A DNA stretch of 64,000 nt from Nitrospirota bacterium. GTDB lineage: Bacteria > Nitrospirota > Thermodesulfovibrionia > Thermodesulfovibrionales > UBA1546. A program made the translations under genes and the position numbers. Every line of letters begins with the position of its first letter. Position 1 is the stretch's first letter. The notes under the pieces were generated by a model. That model was not told the DNA's origin and did no database searches. It was given only the letters and a program-made list of their open reading frames with translations. The DNA lies in contig JACQXE010000052.1 of the NCBI GenBank assembly GCA_016208915.1, forward strand, positions 1-64,000, in the 5' to 3' direction. Shown one piece after another: positions 27,568 through 37,951 of the stretch.

Positions 27568-27613
27568 ACAATCGCAGGCTAAAGCCTGCGGCTACATCTA
27601 TGGAGATATTGAA

Positions 27614-28660
27614 ATGCTCACAGAAATAATCAGAATGTTCAAAGAGGAAGATGGTTTTGTATCCGGTGAGGAGATGAGCAGGAGGCTCGGCATCACAAGG
27701 GCTGCGATATGGAAAAAGATAGAGGCATTGAGGAATAAAGGATTCAGGATCGAAGGCTCTCCTGCAAAGGGGTACAGGCTGGTGAGGTCTCCGGAATTTT
27801 CAGTTGATGAACTCAGGACATTAATCCCCCCTCGCCCCCCTTTGGGAAAGGGGGGATGGGGGGATTTCATAGGCAGGGAGATTATCTTTCATGAGAGGAC
27901 TGATTCTACAAATGTAATGGCTATGAAGCTTGCGGAAAATGGCGCAGGTAACGGAACGGTTGTTATCGCTGACAGCCAGTCAAAAGGAAAAGGACGGCTC
28001 GGCAGAACATGGACCTCGCCTTCAGGCATGAATGTATATATGAGCATTATTCTTAGGCCTGAGATAGAACCTAAGGATGCAACCCTGCTTACTATCATGT
28101 CTGCCGTTGCCTGTGCGAGAGCCATCAGAAATATCTCAGGGCTCCATGTTGGAATAAAATGGCCTAATGACCTGATGGCGTCTGACAAAAAGATCGGCGG
28201 GATACTGACAGAGATGAAATCAGACCCTGACAGAATAATCTTTGCTGTTATAGGCATAGGCATTAATGTGAATATGAACCAGAAGGATTTTCCGTCTGAG
28301 ATAAAGCCTATCGCTACATCAATCAGAGAAGAACTCAATAATCCCCCCTCACCCCCCTTTGGTAAAGGGGGGATGGGGGGATTTGGAAAAGGTGAAATCT
28401 CACGCACACATATAATTGCCGGGATATTGAATGAGATGGACAGATGGTACGGGATTCTGAGAAAAAAGGGAAAGACGCCTCTGCTTGATGAATGGAGAGA
28501 ATTCTCGTCAACTCTCGGAAGGAAGGTAAGGGTTTCAGCAGGCAGCCAGACATTCACAGGCATTGCAGAGGACATAGATGATGAGGGTATGCTTTTAGTG
28601 AGGCTTTCTTCAGGAGGATTAAAAAAAATCAGTGCAGGAGATGTGATGTTATTAAGGTGA
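27614..28660 (+). CDS. birA: BirA biotin ligase/repressor with two repeat insertions
   Basis: Attaches biotin to acceptor proteins and, through its N-terminal winged helix (VSGEEMSRRLGITRAAIWKKIEALR), probably represses biotin genes. The ligase domain has HERTDSTN, SKGKGRLGRTWTSPSG, IGIKWPNDLM and GIGINVN; a C-terminal SH3-like domain follows. I choose the ATG at 27614, after GGAGATATTGAA; a longer frame from 27554 only translates the REP hairpin. Residues about 70-85 (IPPRPPLGKGGWG) and 243-258 (NPPSPPFGKGGMGG) are C6/G6 repeat insertions, one in the interdomain linker and one in the ligase domain. Confidence 0.92.
   Translation: MLTEIIRMFKEEDGFVSGEEMSRRLGITRAAIWKKIEALRNKGFRIEGSPAKGYRLVRSPEFSVDELRTLIPPRPPLGKGGWGDFIGREIIFHERTDSTNVMAMKLAENGAGNGTVVIADSQSKGKGRLGRTWTSPSGMNVYMSIILRPEIEPKDATLLTIMSAVACARAIRNISGLHVGIKWPNDLMASDKKIGGILTEMKSDPDRIIFAVIGIGINVNMNQKDFPSEIKPIATSIREELNNPPSPPFGKGGMGGFGKGEISRTHIIAGILNEMDRWYGILRKKGKTPLLDEWREFSSTLGRKVRVSAGSQTFTGIAEDIDDEGMLLVRLSSGGLKKISAGDVMLLR
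27821..27868. repeat. C6/G6 palindrome inside birA, first copy
   Basis: Two C6 runs, a TTTGGGAAA turn and two G6 runs. It is in frame between the DNA-binding and ligase domains. Confidence 0.85.
28339..28384. repeat. C6/G6 palindrome inside birA, second copy
   Basis: Same structure with a TTTGGTAAA turn. It is in frame after ATSIREELN, in the ligase domain. Confidence 0.85.
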
Positions 28661-28686
28661 ATGAGTGCGATGATAATAAGGGCGAT

Positions 28687-28822
28687 AATAAGAACAGGGT
28701 ATTGTACTCTCGCTCATTCTCGGCCTTACGGCCTCCGAGGTTTTTGCCTCTTGATTATTTATATTCCTACTGTCGGAATATCAGCAAAAAAAGCCGCTCA
28801 AATACAATACCCTGTTCTTATT
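28687..28822 (-). repeat. Variable-arm hairpin element, copy C
   Basis: Perfect 20-bp arms at 28687-28706 and 28803-28822. Minus-strand core: CGGC/GCTG (one G-U pair), GAGG-CAAAAA-CCTC and GGCC-GTAA-GGCC, the last with a GNRA loop. It fills the gap between the convergent ends of birA and the HD-GYP gene and could serve both as a transcript end. Confidence 0.85.
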
Positions 28823-28831
28823 TACAGATAT

Positions 28832-29902
28832 TTATCCTTCGTGGGTTTTGAAAATATCTTCAAATGCAGAAGCAAGCTCGGTAAATGCCCTGAGCACATT
28901 CGGGTCGAAATGCTCAGGCATTGTCCTTCCGTCTCCCACTGTGATTATCTTTACGACTTCATGATGCGAAAGCGCCGGCTTGTAAGGCCTCTTGCTCATC
29001 AGAGCGTCATACTGGTCAACGAGCATGACTATCCTTCCTTCCATTGGAATTTCATCACCCCTAAGCCCTTTTGGATATCCTGTGCCGTCCCATCTTTCAT
29101 GATGATTCAGGGCTATTGATGCTGCCATCTGTATGCTCGGGAATATCGATCTCCCGAGGATCTTTTCACCTATAGTGGTATGCTTTTTCATAATATCAAA
29201 TTCCTCGCGTGTCAAAGGCCCGGGCTTAAGAAGTATGCTGTCAGGTATCCCTATTTTCCCTATGTCGTGCATTGAGCTTGAAAACATTACTGTTTCGATA
29301 AAATCTGGCGGCATTTTAAGACCTTCGGCGAGCTTGCTCGAATAAAGACCTATCCTTGATATATGAGCGCCTGTGTCTGTATCCCTGAATTCCGCAGCTG
29401 CTGTAAGCCTCAGTATTATTTCCTTATTCACATTCTTGATAGTTACGAGGGCGTCTGCAAGTTCCTGAGTCTTTTTTCTCACAGTCTCTTCAAGGTCCAC
29501 TTTATACTGCTTTTCCATATTAAGAAGCCTGTTGTATTTCAGCGCCTTGTCTACTGTAAAAATTAAATGCTGGGGATTATACGGCTTGCTTATAAAGTCA
29601 AATGCATTCCTTTTTATCGCGTCAATTGCTATGTCCAACTCTGCAAATGCTGTCATAAGTATTACAGGCATATCAGGATAGATATCGTGGATTTTTTCGA
29701 GAAGCTCTGTGCCTGTGACTTTTGGCATCTTTACGTCTGAAAGGACAATGTTTATATTGTCCTTCTCCAATTTATTAAGGGCATTCTCAGAATCATTGCA
29801 GGTAACAACAGTGTATCCCTCGCTCCCGAGCAGCATGGAGACTGCATCAAGCACAAATGGGTCATCATCAACAACAAGAATAGTTTTTTCGTCGAGCGTC
29901 AA
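28832..29902 (-). CDS. HD-GYP response regulator (c-di-GMP phosphodiesterase)
   Basis: 356 residues: receiver domain (about 1-125; VDDDPF, phospho-Asp in [23 protein letters not shown]) and an HD-GYP domain (about 165-345) with [18 protein letters not shown] and [14 protein letters not shown]. It is expected to degrade c-di-GMP when phosphorylated, as in RpfG. Its start overlaps the stop of the upstream hybrid kinase by 4 bases. Last gene of the signalling operon. Confidence 0.92.
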   Translation of the reverse strand: MTLDEKTILVVDDDPFVLDAVSMLLGSEGYTVVTCNDSENALNKLEKDNINIVLSDVKMPKVTGTELLEKIHDIYPDMPVILMTAFAELDIAIDAIKRNAFDFISKPYNPQHLIFTVDKALKYNRLLNMEKQYKVDLEETVRKKTQELADALVTIKNVNKEIILRLTAAAEFRDTDTGAHISRIGLYSSKLAEGLKMPPDFIETVMFSSSMHDIGKIGIPDSILLKPGPLTREEFDIMKKHTTIGEKILGRSIFPSIQMAASIALNHHERWDGTGYPKGLRGDEIPMEGRIVMLVDQYDALMSKRPYKPALSHHEVVKIITVGDGRTMPEHFDPNVLRAFTELASAFEDIFKTHEG

Positions 29903-32004
29903 TGTTTCAGAGCCATCCTTATTTTTTGCAGCATGTCCTGCGGTGAAACAGGCTTTGCTATGAAATTCAGCTTGTCCTGATTGATCCCTTTTTCATAAAG
30001 CGCCTCAGCTGAATAGCCGCTTATAAAAAGGGCCTTTACGTCAGGGGCTGTTTTTTGAATCTCCTCAGACACTTCATTGCCTTTTTTCTTTGGCATTATA
30101 ACGTCAAGTATGAGAAGGTTAATATTTTCCTTATTCTCTTCGAATTTTTCTATTGCCTCTTCACCGTCTGATGCCTCTATGACATTATACCCGAAACTCT
30201 CAAGCATTGTCTTGGCGCTTTTCCTGATCTTTTCATCATCCTCTGCGAGCAGTATAGTCTCTGTGCCTCCGACCATAGAAACAGAGGAATAAGCCTCGTC
30301 TTTTTCTATTGGCATCGGCAGATATATCCTGAAAGTTGTTCCTTTGCCGGGCTCGCTGTAACATTTTAAATATCCGTGATGCTGTTGCACTATCCCGTAA
30401 ACGACTGCAAGCCCGATGCCTGTTCCTTTGCCAACCTCCTTGGTTGTGAAGAAGGGGTCAAATATCCTCTCTATTGTATTCTTATCCATGCCAATGCCTG
30501 TATCTGTTACTGCTATGACTGCGTATTTGCCGGTCTTGCCGTAACCATGCACCTTTATGAATTCTTCATCCATCTCCACAATGGACGTTTCTATGAACAG
30601 GGTTCCTCTATCCGGCATTGCATCCCTTGCATTGGAGTAAAGGGATATCAGTACCTGTTCAATCTGCCCCTTGTCTGCCATTATGTCTAATTTTTCTTTG
30701 CTGAGGATTCTCCTGATTTCTATTCCTGCGCCTGAAAAATTATCAACAAGACCGTTTATTATCTCATTAAGGTCTGCAATCTTCAGGTTGGATATATGCT
30801 GCCTGCTGAATGTGAGGAGCCCGCGCGTCAGGTTCGCAGCCTTTTCAGCAGAGATAATAATCTTCTGTACAGGCTGTCTTAAAGGATCATTTTCAGCCAT
30901 CTTCATCTGAATCACTGAGGCATAGCTTAATATTGCGGTGAGGATATTGTTAAAGTCATGCGCAATGCCTCCTGTCAGGGTGCCGATAGACTCCAGCTTT
31001 TGGGCTTGCCTCAGCTGATCCTCAAGATCTTTCTTTTGTGTGATGTCGTTTGCAGTCTCAATAACGGCAACTATCCTGCCTGAACTGTCTTTCATGGGAT
31101 ATGAATGAAGTTCTACAAAGGATTTTTTGTTATTTTTGTCAATATGGGTATGTATAGTGGTATAAGCTTCGCCTGTTTCAAAGGTATGTTTTACCGCACA
31201 GTCTTCTCCGGCTTCGAAACACGGAATGTCTGAATGATGCGAGACTTTGTAGCAGTGTTCGCCGATTATATTTTCAACAGGCATTCCTGCGTATTTGCCG
31301 CTTGTGCTGTTTGCAGAACTTATCCTGTATTCCGGGTTTATGACAACAAGACTATGAGTAAGGCTTTCGAGTATGTCTTTAGAGAATTGTTCAGCCTTTT
31401 TGCGCTCAGCAATATCAATGAAACTCTCTAAGAGATGTTTGCGTCCACCCAGATTTATAGGGACCACTGTCTTGATAATCGGGACAGGCCTACCATCAGC
31501 CATTAATAGCTGGCGCTCTGCGTTATCTACTTCCAGTCCTAAGTCTGTGATTGGGCACATGCCTTTCTCAGCAGGACAGATAAACTTATGACATATTTGT
31601 CCAACAATCTTTTCCCTCGGAGTCCCAATCATCTTAGAAGCCATAGGATTAACATCAACAATCTCATGGGTCTTTGCATCTATAATTATGATTCCTGTCT
31701 GTATAGTGCTTAATATGGTCTTTAACCGATCTTCGCCCTCATTCATTGATTTTTCTGTCGCTGTCTGTTTATCGAATATAAGTTGAACAAATGCCCCTGA
31801 GACGATGGTGATAGACCAAACAAGTAACCGCATCCATAGACACATTGCATCTGGGATAAACATTTCCTCAAAAAAACTACCCTTATGAAATATAAAGGTA
31901 TCCATTATAGAATCGAGAGTCCAGTATAAAGCTCCAACAGCGATACCTATATAGAAGATTTTCCCTCTAAGAATTGATATTATTGTTGACTCCTTCCGTC
32001 TCAT
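29899..32004 (-). CDS. Hybrid histidine kinase with two Cys-containing PAS domains
   Basis: 701 residues: two membrane helices (about 14-34 and 55-77), PAS (about 90-200, with [18 protein letters not shown]), PAS (about 205-330, with [22 protein letters not shown]), HisKA with [11 protein letters not shown], an HATPase domain ([16 protein letters not shown]) and a C-terminal receiver (about 580-700; [13 protein letters not shown]). It probably passes phosphate to the adjacent HD-GYP regulator. It overlaps both neighbours by 4 bases. The N-terminal helices resemble those encoded upstream of the gene at 39052. Confidence 0.92.
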   Translation of the reverse strand: MRRKESTIISILRGKIFYIGIAVGALYWTLDSIMDTFIFHKGSFFEEMFIPDAMCLWMRLLVWSITIVSGAFVQLIFDKQTATEKSMNEGEDRLKTILSTIQTGIIIIDAKTHEIVDVNPMASKMIGTPREKIVGQICHKFICPAEKGMCPITDLGLEVDNAERQLLMADGRPVPIIKTVVPINLGGRKHLLESFIDIAERKKAEQFSKDILESLTHSLVVINPEYRISSANSTSGKYAGMPVENIIGEHCYKVSHHSDIPCFEAGEDCAVKHTFETGEAYTTIHTHIDKNNKKSFVELHSYPMKDSSGRIVAVIETANDITQKKDLEDQLRQAQKLESIGTLTGGIAHDFNNILTAILSYASVIQMKMAENDPLRQPVQKIIISAEKAANLTRGLLTFSRQHISNLKIADLNEIINGLVDNFSGAGIEIRRILSKEKLDIMADKGQIEQVLISLYSNARDAMPDRGTLFIETSIVEMDEEFIKVHGYGKTGKYAVIAVTDTGIGMDKNTIERIFDPFFTTKEVGKGTGIGLAVVYGIVQQHHGYLKCYSEPGKGTTFRIYLPMPIEKDEAYSSVSMVGGTETILLAEDDEKIRKSAKTMLESFGYNVIEASDGEEAIEKFEENKENINLLILDVIMPKKKGNEVSEEIQKTAPDVKALFISGYSAEALYEKGINQDKLNFIAKPVSPQDMLQKIRMALKH

Positions 32005-34982
32005 TTATCCAGAACCTCTCGTATCTTTCTTAAAAGCATATTAGGAGAAAATGGCTTTGATATAAGCTCTAAGTCAGATTCGAGTATGCCTTTGGTATGG
32101 ATTATATTTGCCGTATAACCGCTCATGAAGATTGCCTTTATGTCATGTTTAAATGTTTTGATCTCATTATAGACTTCCTTGCCGTTCTTTTTAGGCATCA
32201 ATGCATCTATAAGCAGGATATCTATTGTGTCCTGATATGCCTTGAACTGTTCGACTGCTTCTTCTCCGTCCTGCGCTAAAATAACCTTATAGCCGTATTC
32301 CTCAAGCACATTCTTTGAAAGCCCTCTTATTGAAGACTCGTCTTCTGCAATGAGGATTGTCTCATTGCCTCCTCTGACCGGAAGCTGAGCAGAGACATGT
32401 AAGCTTTCTGCCTCTATGTCTGAAACAGGCAGATATATCCTGAATGTGGTGCCTTTTCCTATCTCGCTGTAAACATTAATATAACCGTCATGCTGTTTCA
32501 CAATGCCGTAAACCATTGCAAGCCCGAGCCCTGTGCCTTTGCCGGTCTCTTTTGTCGTGAAGAACGGCTCAAATATCCTCTCCTTTGTTTTTTCATCAAG
32601 ACCTGTTCCTGTGTCAGTGACTGAAATTGCCATATACTTTCCGGGTTTTGCAAAGGCATGCCGTTTTACGTAATCCTTATCAAATTCAACAATCTCTGTC
32701 TCTATCAGAAGGACGCCGCCTTCTGGCATCGCGTCCCGCGCATTTGTGCAGAGATTCATCAAGCCCTGCTCTATCTGGGAAAAATCTGCTATGACTGTAG
32801 CCTCATGCGGTGAAAGGAAGACCTTCAGCTCTATATTTTCGCCAATAACCCTTTTTAGAAGGTTATCCACATGAGTTATGACCTCGCTCAGTTTAATGGG
32901 TTTTGGATTGATAATCTGTTTTCTGCTGAATGCGAGCAGATTCTGCGCGAGGCTTGCAGCTTGCTCTGCCGCTGCCATTATCTCGTCAACATAAGTTTTG
33001 CCCTCATTGTCTTTTCCGAGCTTTGTCTGGAGCAGATTTCCATAGCCCATTATTGCTGTAAGCATATTATTAAAGTCATGCGCGATTCCTCCTGCAAGCT
33101 GTCCTATGGCCTCCATCTTCTGCGCCTGAAGGAGCTGGGCCTCAAGGAGTTTTTTCTCAGTGATGTCCCTCAGTATTGCATCAGACATCAGGAACTCGCC
33201 CTTGTTGTCATATATCGCATTTGAGATAACAAAGACAGGGATGCGTTTCCCGTTTTTTGCAATAAGCGTGATCTCTCCGGAAAAAAAGCCTGTATGTTTT
33301 AGCGTCTCTATTTTTTTGGCACATGCGCTTCTTGTTTCCGGCGCTATGATATTCAGGAAGGGCTTTCCCATTATCTCATCAAAATCGTATCCGAGCGCAT
33401 CTGCCTCAGTCTTATTGCAGATTACTATATTGCCGTCTTTGTCTATTGAATGCATCATGTCAGGCGCCTCGTCATACAAATCTTTGTACTGCTTCTTGGT
33501 TTCCTCAAGCCGTTTTTCTAATTTAACCCGGTCTGTGACATCCATAAGAGTCTCTATCACTGCAAGAATATTCCCTGCCGCATCCTTGAGCGAATATGCA
33601 TTTGTTTCAATGTAAAGCGGGTTGTCGTTTATATCATAATGAGTATGTATTGCCCTGTGATGCCCTCCGGTTTCAAAACATTTTTTAACTGTGCATTCGC
33701 ATCCCTTTTCCTTTTCATAACAGGGCTTTTCAAGATGGTGTGAAACCTCAAAGCAGTATTTCCCTATAATCTCGTCGCATTTTATCCCCACCTGATTGCA
33801 GTAGCCGTTATTTGCAGAGACTATTTTAAAATCCTTGTCTATGACGACAACTCCTTCGCCTATTCCTTCGAGGATGGATGTGCGGAATGATTCAGATTCT
33901 TTTAATTTATCTTCAGCCTTTTTTCTTTCATAGGTCATCTGGTTGAACGACTCTGCAATGTCTGTCAGCTCATCGTGTCCTGCAAGATGGAGCTTGAAAT
34001 CGAGATTCCCTTTTTCAATCTCCTTAAGCCCTGCTGAAAGAGATGATATATTCCTTGTAATTCTTCTCAAGAAAAATATTGAGAATGCAACTGCTGAGAT
34101 GATAACAGCAAACAGGACTACAGCGTAGTTCCTGCTGAAGTGGTATGCAGAGCGGTAGGCCTCTTGTGATGGGACTGCAACGATCACCTTCCATTGCACG
34201 TTTGAGAGTGAGAAGATGCTGTGGACGCGTTCTGTCCCATCCGAGTCAACCTCTTCGAAACTTCCTTCTTTCTTTTCAAGGATGTCTGCTGCGCCGTGAA
34301 CATTTTTAATATTTTTTTTGACGAATTCCCGGTTCAGCGTATTAATGAGTATTATTCCCTTTGAGTCGATGACACTAATAATGGACTTGTCAGGCAGCTT
34401 CCATGATTGTTCGATTGCATCCTGAACCCTTGATAGGTTAAGTGGCGCGCCAATGACGCCGACCTGTTTCTGTTTTCGGTCAAAAACAGGTATGGCAATC
34501 ATGACTGCAGGAATCTTGAAAAGCTTGGAGATATGAAGGTCTCCCACAAGCATTTTTTCCCTGAGCGCCCTCTGAAACCATTCTTTGTCATTGTAATTCA
34601 GGGTTCTGACGTCAGGCGAGGGAACACCGCTCCCGTAATTATATCCGTCCATGCCTGCAGCGAGTATGTTGAGATGATGCGGATAGGAAGGAAGGAGTTC
34701 TGAAAAAAGCCTGTCGCACTCTTTCGGGTCTTTATTGATGACAGCAGGGTGTTTGGAAAGCGCCTGCAGGAACGCGAATGATTTTGAGATGACCTCGTCC
34801 AGATAATTTGCTATGTCTGATGCAGCCTTGTAGTTTCGGACCTGCATATCCTCTTTTTCATGTTTGAGCATAGTAAAGTAGTGGTTTATGGAAAAGAAGA
34901 CCAACGGTATGAAGATGACAAGGATTATTGAGGCAAGCTTAAGCTTAATTGTATATCTCATATATTGAAGATAGTATACCAA
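32001..34982 (-). CDS. dCache hybrid histidine kinase
   Basis: 993 residues: membrane helix (about 11-30), large periplasmic dCache-type sensor (about 35-285; NYNDKEWFQRALREKML, IAIPVFDRKQKQVGVIGAPL), second helix, HAMP (about 312-360), a Cys-rich PAS (GKYCFEVSHHLEKPCYEKEKGC), a second PAS, HisKA ([14 protein letters not shown]), HATPase (GTGLGLAMVYGIVKQHDG) and a receiver (ILLIDALMPKKNG). dCache domains bind small ligands such as amino or organic acids. The start is an ATG close to a second in-frame ATG (MRYTIK). Confidence 0.92.
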   Translation of the reverse strand: MVYYLQYMRYTIKLKLASIILVIFIPLVFFSINHYFTMLKHEKEDMQVRNYKAASDIANYLDEVISKSFAFLQALSKHPAVINKDPKECDRLFSELLPSYPHHLNILAAGMDGYNYGSGVPSPDVRTLNYNDKEWFQRALREKMLVGDLHISKLFKIPAVMIAIPVFDRKQKQVGVIGAPLNLSRVQDAIEQSWKLPDKSIISVIDSKGIILINTLNREFVKKNIKNVHGAADILEKKEGSFEEVDSDGTERVHSIFSLSNVQWKVIVAVPSQEAYRSAYHFSRNYAVVLFAVIISAVAFSIFFLRRITRNISSLSAGLKEIEKGNLDFKLHLAGHDELTDIAESFNQMTYERKKAEDKLKESESFRTSILEGIGEGVVVIDKDFKIVSANNGYCNQVGIKCDEIIGKYCFEVSHHLEKPCYEKEKGCECTVKKCFETGGHHRAIHTHYDINDNPLYIETNAYSLKDAAGNILAVIETLMDVTDRVKLEKRLEETKKQYKDLYDEAPDMMHSIDKDGNIVICNKTEADALGYDFDEIMGKPFLNIIAPETRSACAKKIETLKHTGFFSGEITLIAKNGKRIPVFVISNAIYDNKGEFLMSDAILRDITEKKLLEAQLLQAQKMEAIGQLAGGIAHDFNNMLTAIMGYGNLLQTKLGKDNEGKTYVDEIMAAAEQAASLAQNLLAFSRKQIINPKPIKLSEVITHVDNLLKRVIGENIELKVFLSPHEATVIADFSQIEQGLMNLCTNARDAMPEGGVLLIETEIVEFDKDYVKRHAFAKPGKYMAISVTDTGTGLDEKTKERIFEPFFTTKETGKGTGLGLAMVYGIVKQHDGYINVYSEIGKGTTFRIYLPVSDIEAESLHVSAQLPVRGGNETILIAEDESSIRGLSKNVLEEYGYKVILAQDGEEAVEQFKAYQDTIDILLIDALMPKKNGKEVYNEIKTFKHDIKAIFMSGYTANIIHTKGILESDLELISKPFSPNMLLRKIREVLDK

Positions 34983-35021
34983 TTCAATAGAGCTGAGACA
35001 AATGTTTTTTGGATTATGTTT

Positions 35022-36887
35022 TTAACGCTCATTTCTGCTGAGGATCTTCAGAAAGGCCTGTACGACATTCTCATCAAACTGGGTGCCGCTGCATCTGTTT
35101 AGCTCTGATATGGCGTATTCAAGACCAGGAGAAGGTCTGTAGGGCCTGTCTGCCATGATTGCGTCAAAGGTATCAGCCACGTGCATTATCTTTGCACTGA
35201 GCGATATCTCTTCGCCTTTAATGCCGTCAGGATATCCCTTGCCGTCAATCCTTTCATGGTGATGCCTTATCATCGGCAGCATATTTTTTAACTGCTTTAT
35301 GTCTTTGAGTATCTCAGCGCCCTGAGCAGGATGTTTCTTTACTATTGCAAATTCTTCTTCAGTAAGTTTTGCAGGCTTGTCCAGCAGATAGTCATAAGTG
35401 CCTATTTTGCCTATGTCATGCAGAAGCCCTGCGAGGTGTATGTCATTTATATCCTCCTCTTCAAATCCCAGCTCCTTTGCAATCTGAACAGCATAGGTTG
35501 CGACCCTGTCAGAATGACCTTTTGTCCACGGACTCTTTGCGTCGAGCGAGTTTACCATTGCACTGACAAGGTTAAGGAAGAGTTCCTGCAGGTCTTTATA
35601 CGCTTCATTAATGTCCTCGAGCATATTAAAAAAGGCGTCCCTGCTTTTCAGAAGAGTCTGTTCTCTTTTTTTGACATCTTCCAATGCAGTCCCCAGTACT
35701 TCTGTCAGTTCTTTATAGGATTGCTCTGACTTTTTCAGCTCAGCTTCTGTCTGTTTGTGACCTGCGATTTCCAGTCGTAACATTTCATTGGATTTTGAAA
35801 GTTCCTCAGCCTTTTCCCTAATAGCCTTGCGTGATTCGATAATTTTCTCTGTAAGATACTGGAACTGTTTCTGGAGGATTTGTAGCTCATCCCCTTTCTG
35901 AATCTCCTTTGTCTGTAGACCAAGAACATTTTGTGAAAAACCCATGACATTTTTAGTCAACAGTAGAATATTCCTTGTAACCCATAGCATTATTAATGCG
36001 AAAGATACTATAAGCAGAAATGTTATTAGAACTCGCTGCTGTCTGTCCCTTGAAAGAACATCTCTGCTTAAAGCCTCAACGTGAGATTTGGGAATAACTG
36101 AGATGTACTGCATGAGAAGCTCTGATGATCCCTGGTCAAAGAAAGATTTTCCTTCAACTATATATCTGTCTTTAAACATATCGAATGTGCTCCCTATAGG
36201 TATGCTCTCTGGTTGGGTTGTTGCCACAACCTTCATGTCTTCTCCTTCCAGCAGCAACATAACATCCTCATGAAAGGCTGATTCCTGTGAAGCAATAAGA
36301 AACTCGCTATCAATGGGTGATGCAAGCATTAAGGTTGCACGTGTCCTTCCCTGTGAATCAGAAACAGATTCGGCTGTGATGAGAAATGGGATATTATCAA
36401 TCTTTGTCATGAGGCTCTGCCCATGACTTAATTTTTTAAGCAGGGCTGACGGGTATAGCAAAGACTGTGGAGGAGCATCAGGCCAGTTCTGGTACGCCTC
36501 TCTCACATTTCCTTCTGAGTCTGAGAGCAGGGCATAACGGACATTAATCAGCGAGCGTAAAACAGACGGCTCTGGCAACCATGAGGGAACTTCCTCAAGG
36601 GATTTGATCTGTAATGCTTTTCCTGTATAAAAGTACTTCTGTCCGATGTAATCGAGAAAACGCTTCTGGGATATGATAAGTCGGGCTGCCTTATTGTAGC
36701 TATCCACATATCTGTCAAAGCGGCGACGGTCTTCGGATGCATGTTTATCCAGGTTTTCAGATAGTTGAGCATAAAAGATATTTTTGAGCCTTTTGGATTG
36801 AAAGTAATCAAGAATAATGCTTACCCCAATTCCAACTGCAACTGTTACAACGAGCATCTTAATAGTTAATGGGATGCGCTGGAACAT
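35022..36887 (-). CDS. Membrane sensor with HD-GYP output
   Basis: 621 residues: a membrane helix (about 10-28), a periplasmic sensor (about 30-280), a second helix (about 283-305), a coiled coil (about 310-420) and an HD-GYP domain (about 430-620; HLAGLLHDIGKIGTYD, HHHERIDGKGYPDGIKG). It would couple an outside signal directly to c-di-GMP breakdown. It starts 4 bases after the binding-protein gene, which suggests that protein delivers the ligand. Confidence 0.9.
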   Translation of the reverse strand: MFQRIPLTIKMLVVTVAVGIGVSIILDYFQSKRLKNIFYAQLSENLDKHASEDRRRFDRYVDSYNKAARLIISQKRFLDYIGQKYFYTGKALQIKSLEEVPSWLPEPSVLRSLINVRYALLSDSEGNVREAYQNWPDAPPQSLLYPSALLKKLSHGQSLMTKIDNIPFLITAESVSDSQGRTRATLMLASPIDSEFLIASQESAFHEDVMLLLEGEDMKVVATTQPESIPIGSTFDMFKDRYIVEGKSFFDQGSSELLMQYISVIPKSHVEALSRDVLSRDRQQRVLITFLLIVSFALIMLWVTRNILLLTKNVMGFSQNVLGLQTKEIQKGDELQILQKQFQYLTEKIIESRKAIREKAEELSKSNEMLRLEIAGHKQTEAELKKSEQSYKELTEVLGTALEDVKKREQTLLKSRDAFFNMLEDINEAYKDLQELFLNLVSAMVNSLDAKSPWTKGHSDRVATYAVQIAKELGFEEEDINDIHLAGLLHDIGKIGTYDYLLDKPAKLTEEEFAIVKKHPAQGAEILKDIKQLKNMLPMIRHHHERIDGKGYPDGIKGEEISLSAKIMHVADTFDAIMADRPYRPSPGLEYAISELNRCSGTQFDENVVQAFLKILSRNER

Positions 36888-36891
36888 AAAA

Positions 36892-37905
36892 TTATTCTGG
36901 CTCTCCTATAAGCTCATTGCCCTTGAATTTCCATCCTGCCTGCCTCAGTCTGGACGCAGGAACAAACCCTAACTTAGGATCAAGCTTCTCAACCTCTTTA
37001 AGTAAGTAAGCAACAAGCTTCTGAGCGTGTGGATTCGCAACACCATTTCTGTCCCATGTGGTGATATTGTATGTGCGATAGAACGGATATTTTTTTGAGG
37101 CGATGGCATCAGCATCAGTTGGATAATAGCCATCTATCTTGACTGCCTTGACCTTACCCTTATCTTTATAATGCTCTGCCATTCCGAGGACTTCCCAGCC
37201 AATAGCTCCTTTTAGGGAAGCAACTTTGGTAATCATATCAGGGATAGAGCTGACTTCATTAAGGCTTGTGCTAAAGCGGTTCTCATTGTCGAGTATTAAC
37301 CGCCAGTGGCCCGGCCTTTTCTGACAGTGGAATCTTCCTATTGCCTGTATTGTCCAGTCAGGACCTTGTTGTCCTTTTTCTGTTTTAAGCTCGGACCAGC
37401 GGAATATCTTTCCTGCAAAGATGTCCCTGACCTGTTTGACAGTAAGGTTGTCAATCGGATTGTCAGGATGTATAAGTATTGCTTTTGCAGCGATCCCAAG
37501 CGTATGAAATTTGAGACCTGGAAGCCTGTCTTCATTACCAGGAGGACAGCAGAACCCTCCAATATCAATTGTCTTATTGTGCAGCATTCCTGCTGCAATA
37601 CCACATGTTCCTTCCTTGACCATAATCTTGAGATTGTTTTTCTTTGCATATTTTTGTATGAGTGGAATGATGGCATGATATAAATCCTGTTCCAGTGCAA
37701 TGGCAATATCAGCCTTATCTGCCCAGTCTTCATATTTAATTGGTTTCTTTATCCAGTCTTCAGGCATCTGTACCTGATATGAAGGGTTTGTGAATGACGC
37801 ACCCTGTAAATCCTTTTTATGGGCAGCATCTGCCAGAAGCAGGGGCAGGAAAACAACACTAAGAATTAGAACTGCAACAGCACCTTTTCTGTTGTTTATT
37901 TTCAT
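36892..37905 (-). CDS. PstS-like periplasmic substrate-binding protein with Cys motifs
   Basis: 337 residues with a signal peptide (AVAVLILSVVFLPLLLADA). The PBP fold is shown by IDIGGF and VRDIFAGKIFRWSEL, typical of phosphate-binding-protein relatives. It is unusual in having GTCGIAAG, GGFCCPPGNEDRLPG and RFHCQKRPGHWR; the cysteines and histidine could bind a metal or form disulphides. There is no transporter gene beside it; it lies in a signalling operon, so a sensory role is likely. The ligand is unknown. Confidence 0.8.
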   Translation of the reverse strand: MKINNRKGAVAVLILSVVFLPLLLADAAHKKDLQGASFTNPSYQVQMPEDWIKKPIKYEDWADKADIAIALEQDLYHAIIPLIQKYAKKNNLKIMVKEGTCGIAAGMLHNKTIDIGGFCCPPGNEDRLPGLKFHTLGIAAKAILIHPDNPIDNLTVKQVRDIFAGKIFRWSELKTEKGQQGPDWTIQAIGRFHCQKRPGHWRLILDNENRFSTSLNEVSSIPDMITKVASLKGAIGWEVLGMAEHYKDKGKVKAVKIDGYYPTDADAIASKKYPFYRTYNITTWDRNGVANPHAQKLVAYLLKEVEKLDPKLGFVPASRLRQAGWKFKGNELIGEPE

Positions 37906-37951
37906 ATTCCCTTACCTCCTTTCATAGATCTTAAAGGTTATTACGTTTTCA

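Larger units (their letters stand above)
27042..27597 (+). mobile_element. RAYT cassette with GTAG-type REP hairpins
   Basis: A REP hairpin (GTAG then a gcaggc/gcctgc palindrome) lies at 27042-27064 and its inverted copy at 27572-27597; over 26 bases they differ once. A third copy lies inside the transposase gene at 27161-27185. GTAG beside a palindrome is the classic mark recognised by REP-associated tyrosine transposases. Confidence 0.8.

Noticed and set aside
27554..27613. Longer birA reading frame from 27554
   Set aside because: The extension only translates the REP hairpin (QAKACGY); the ATG at 27614 has a ribosome site and starts the normal winged helix.
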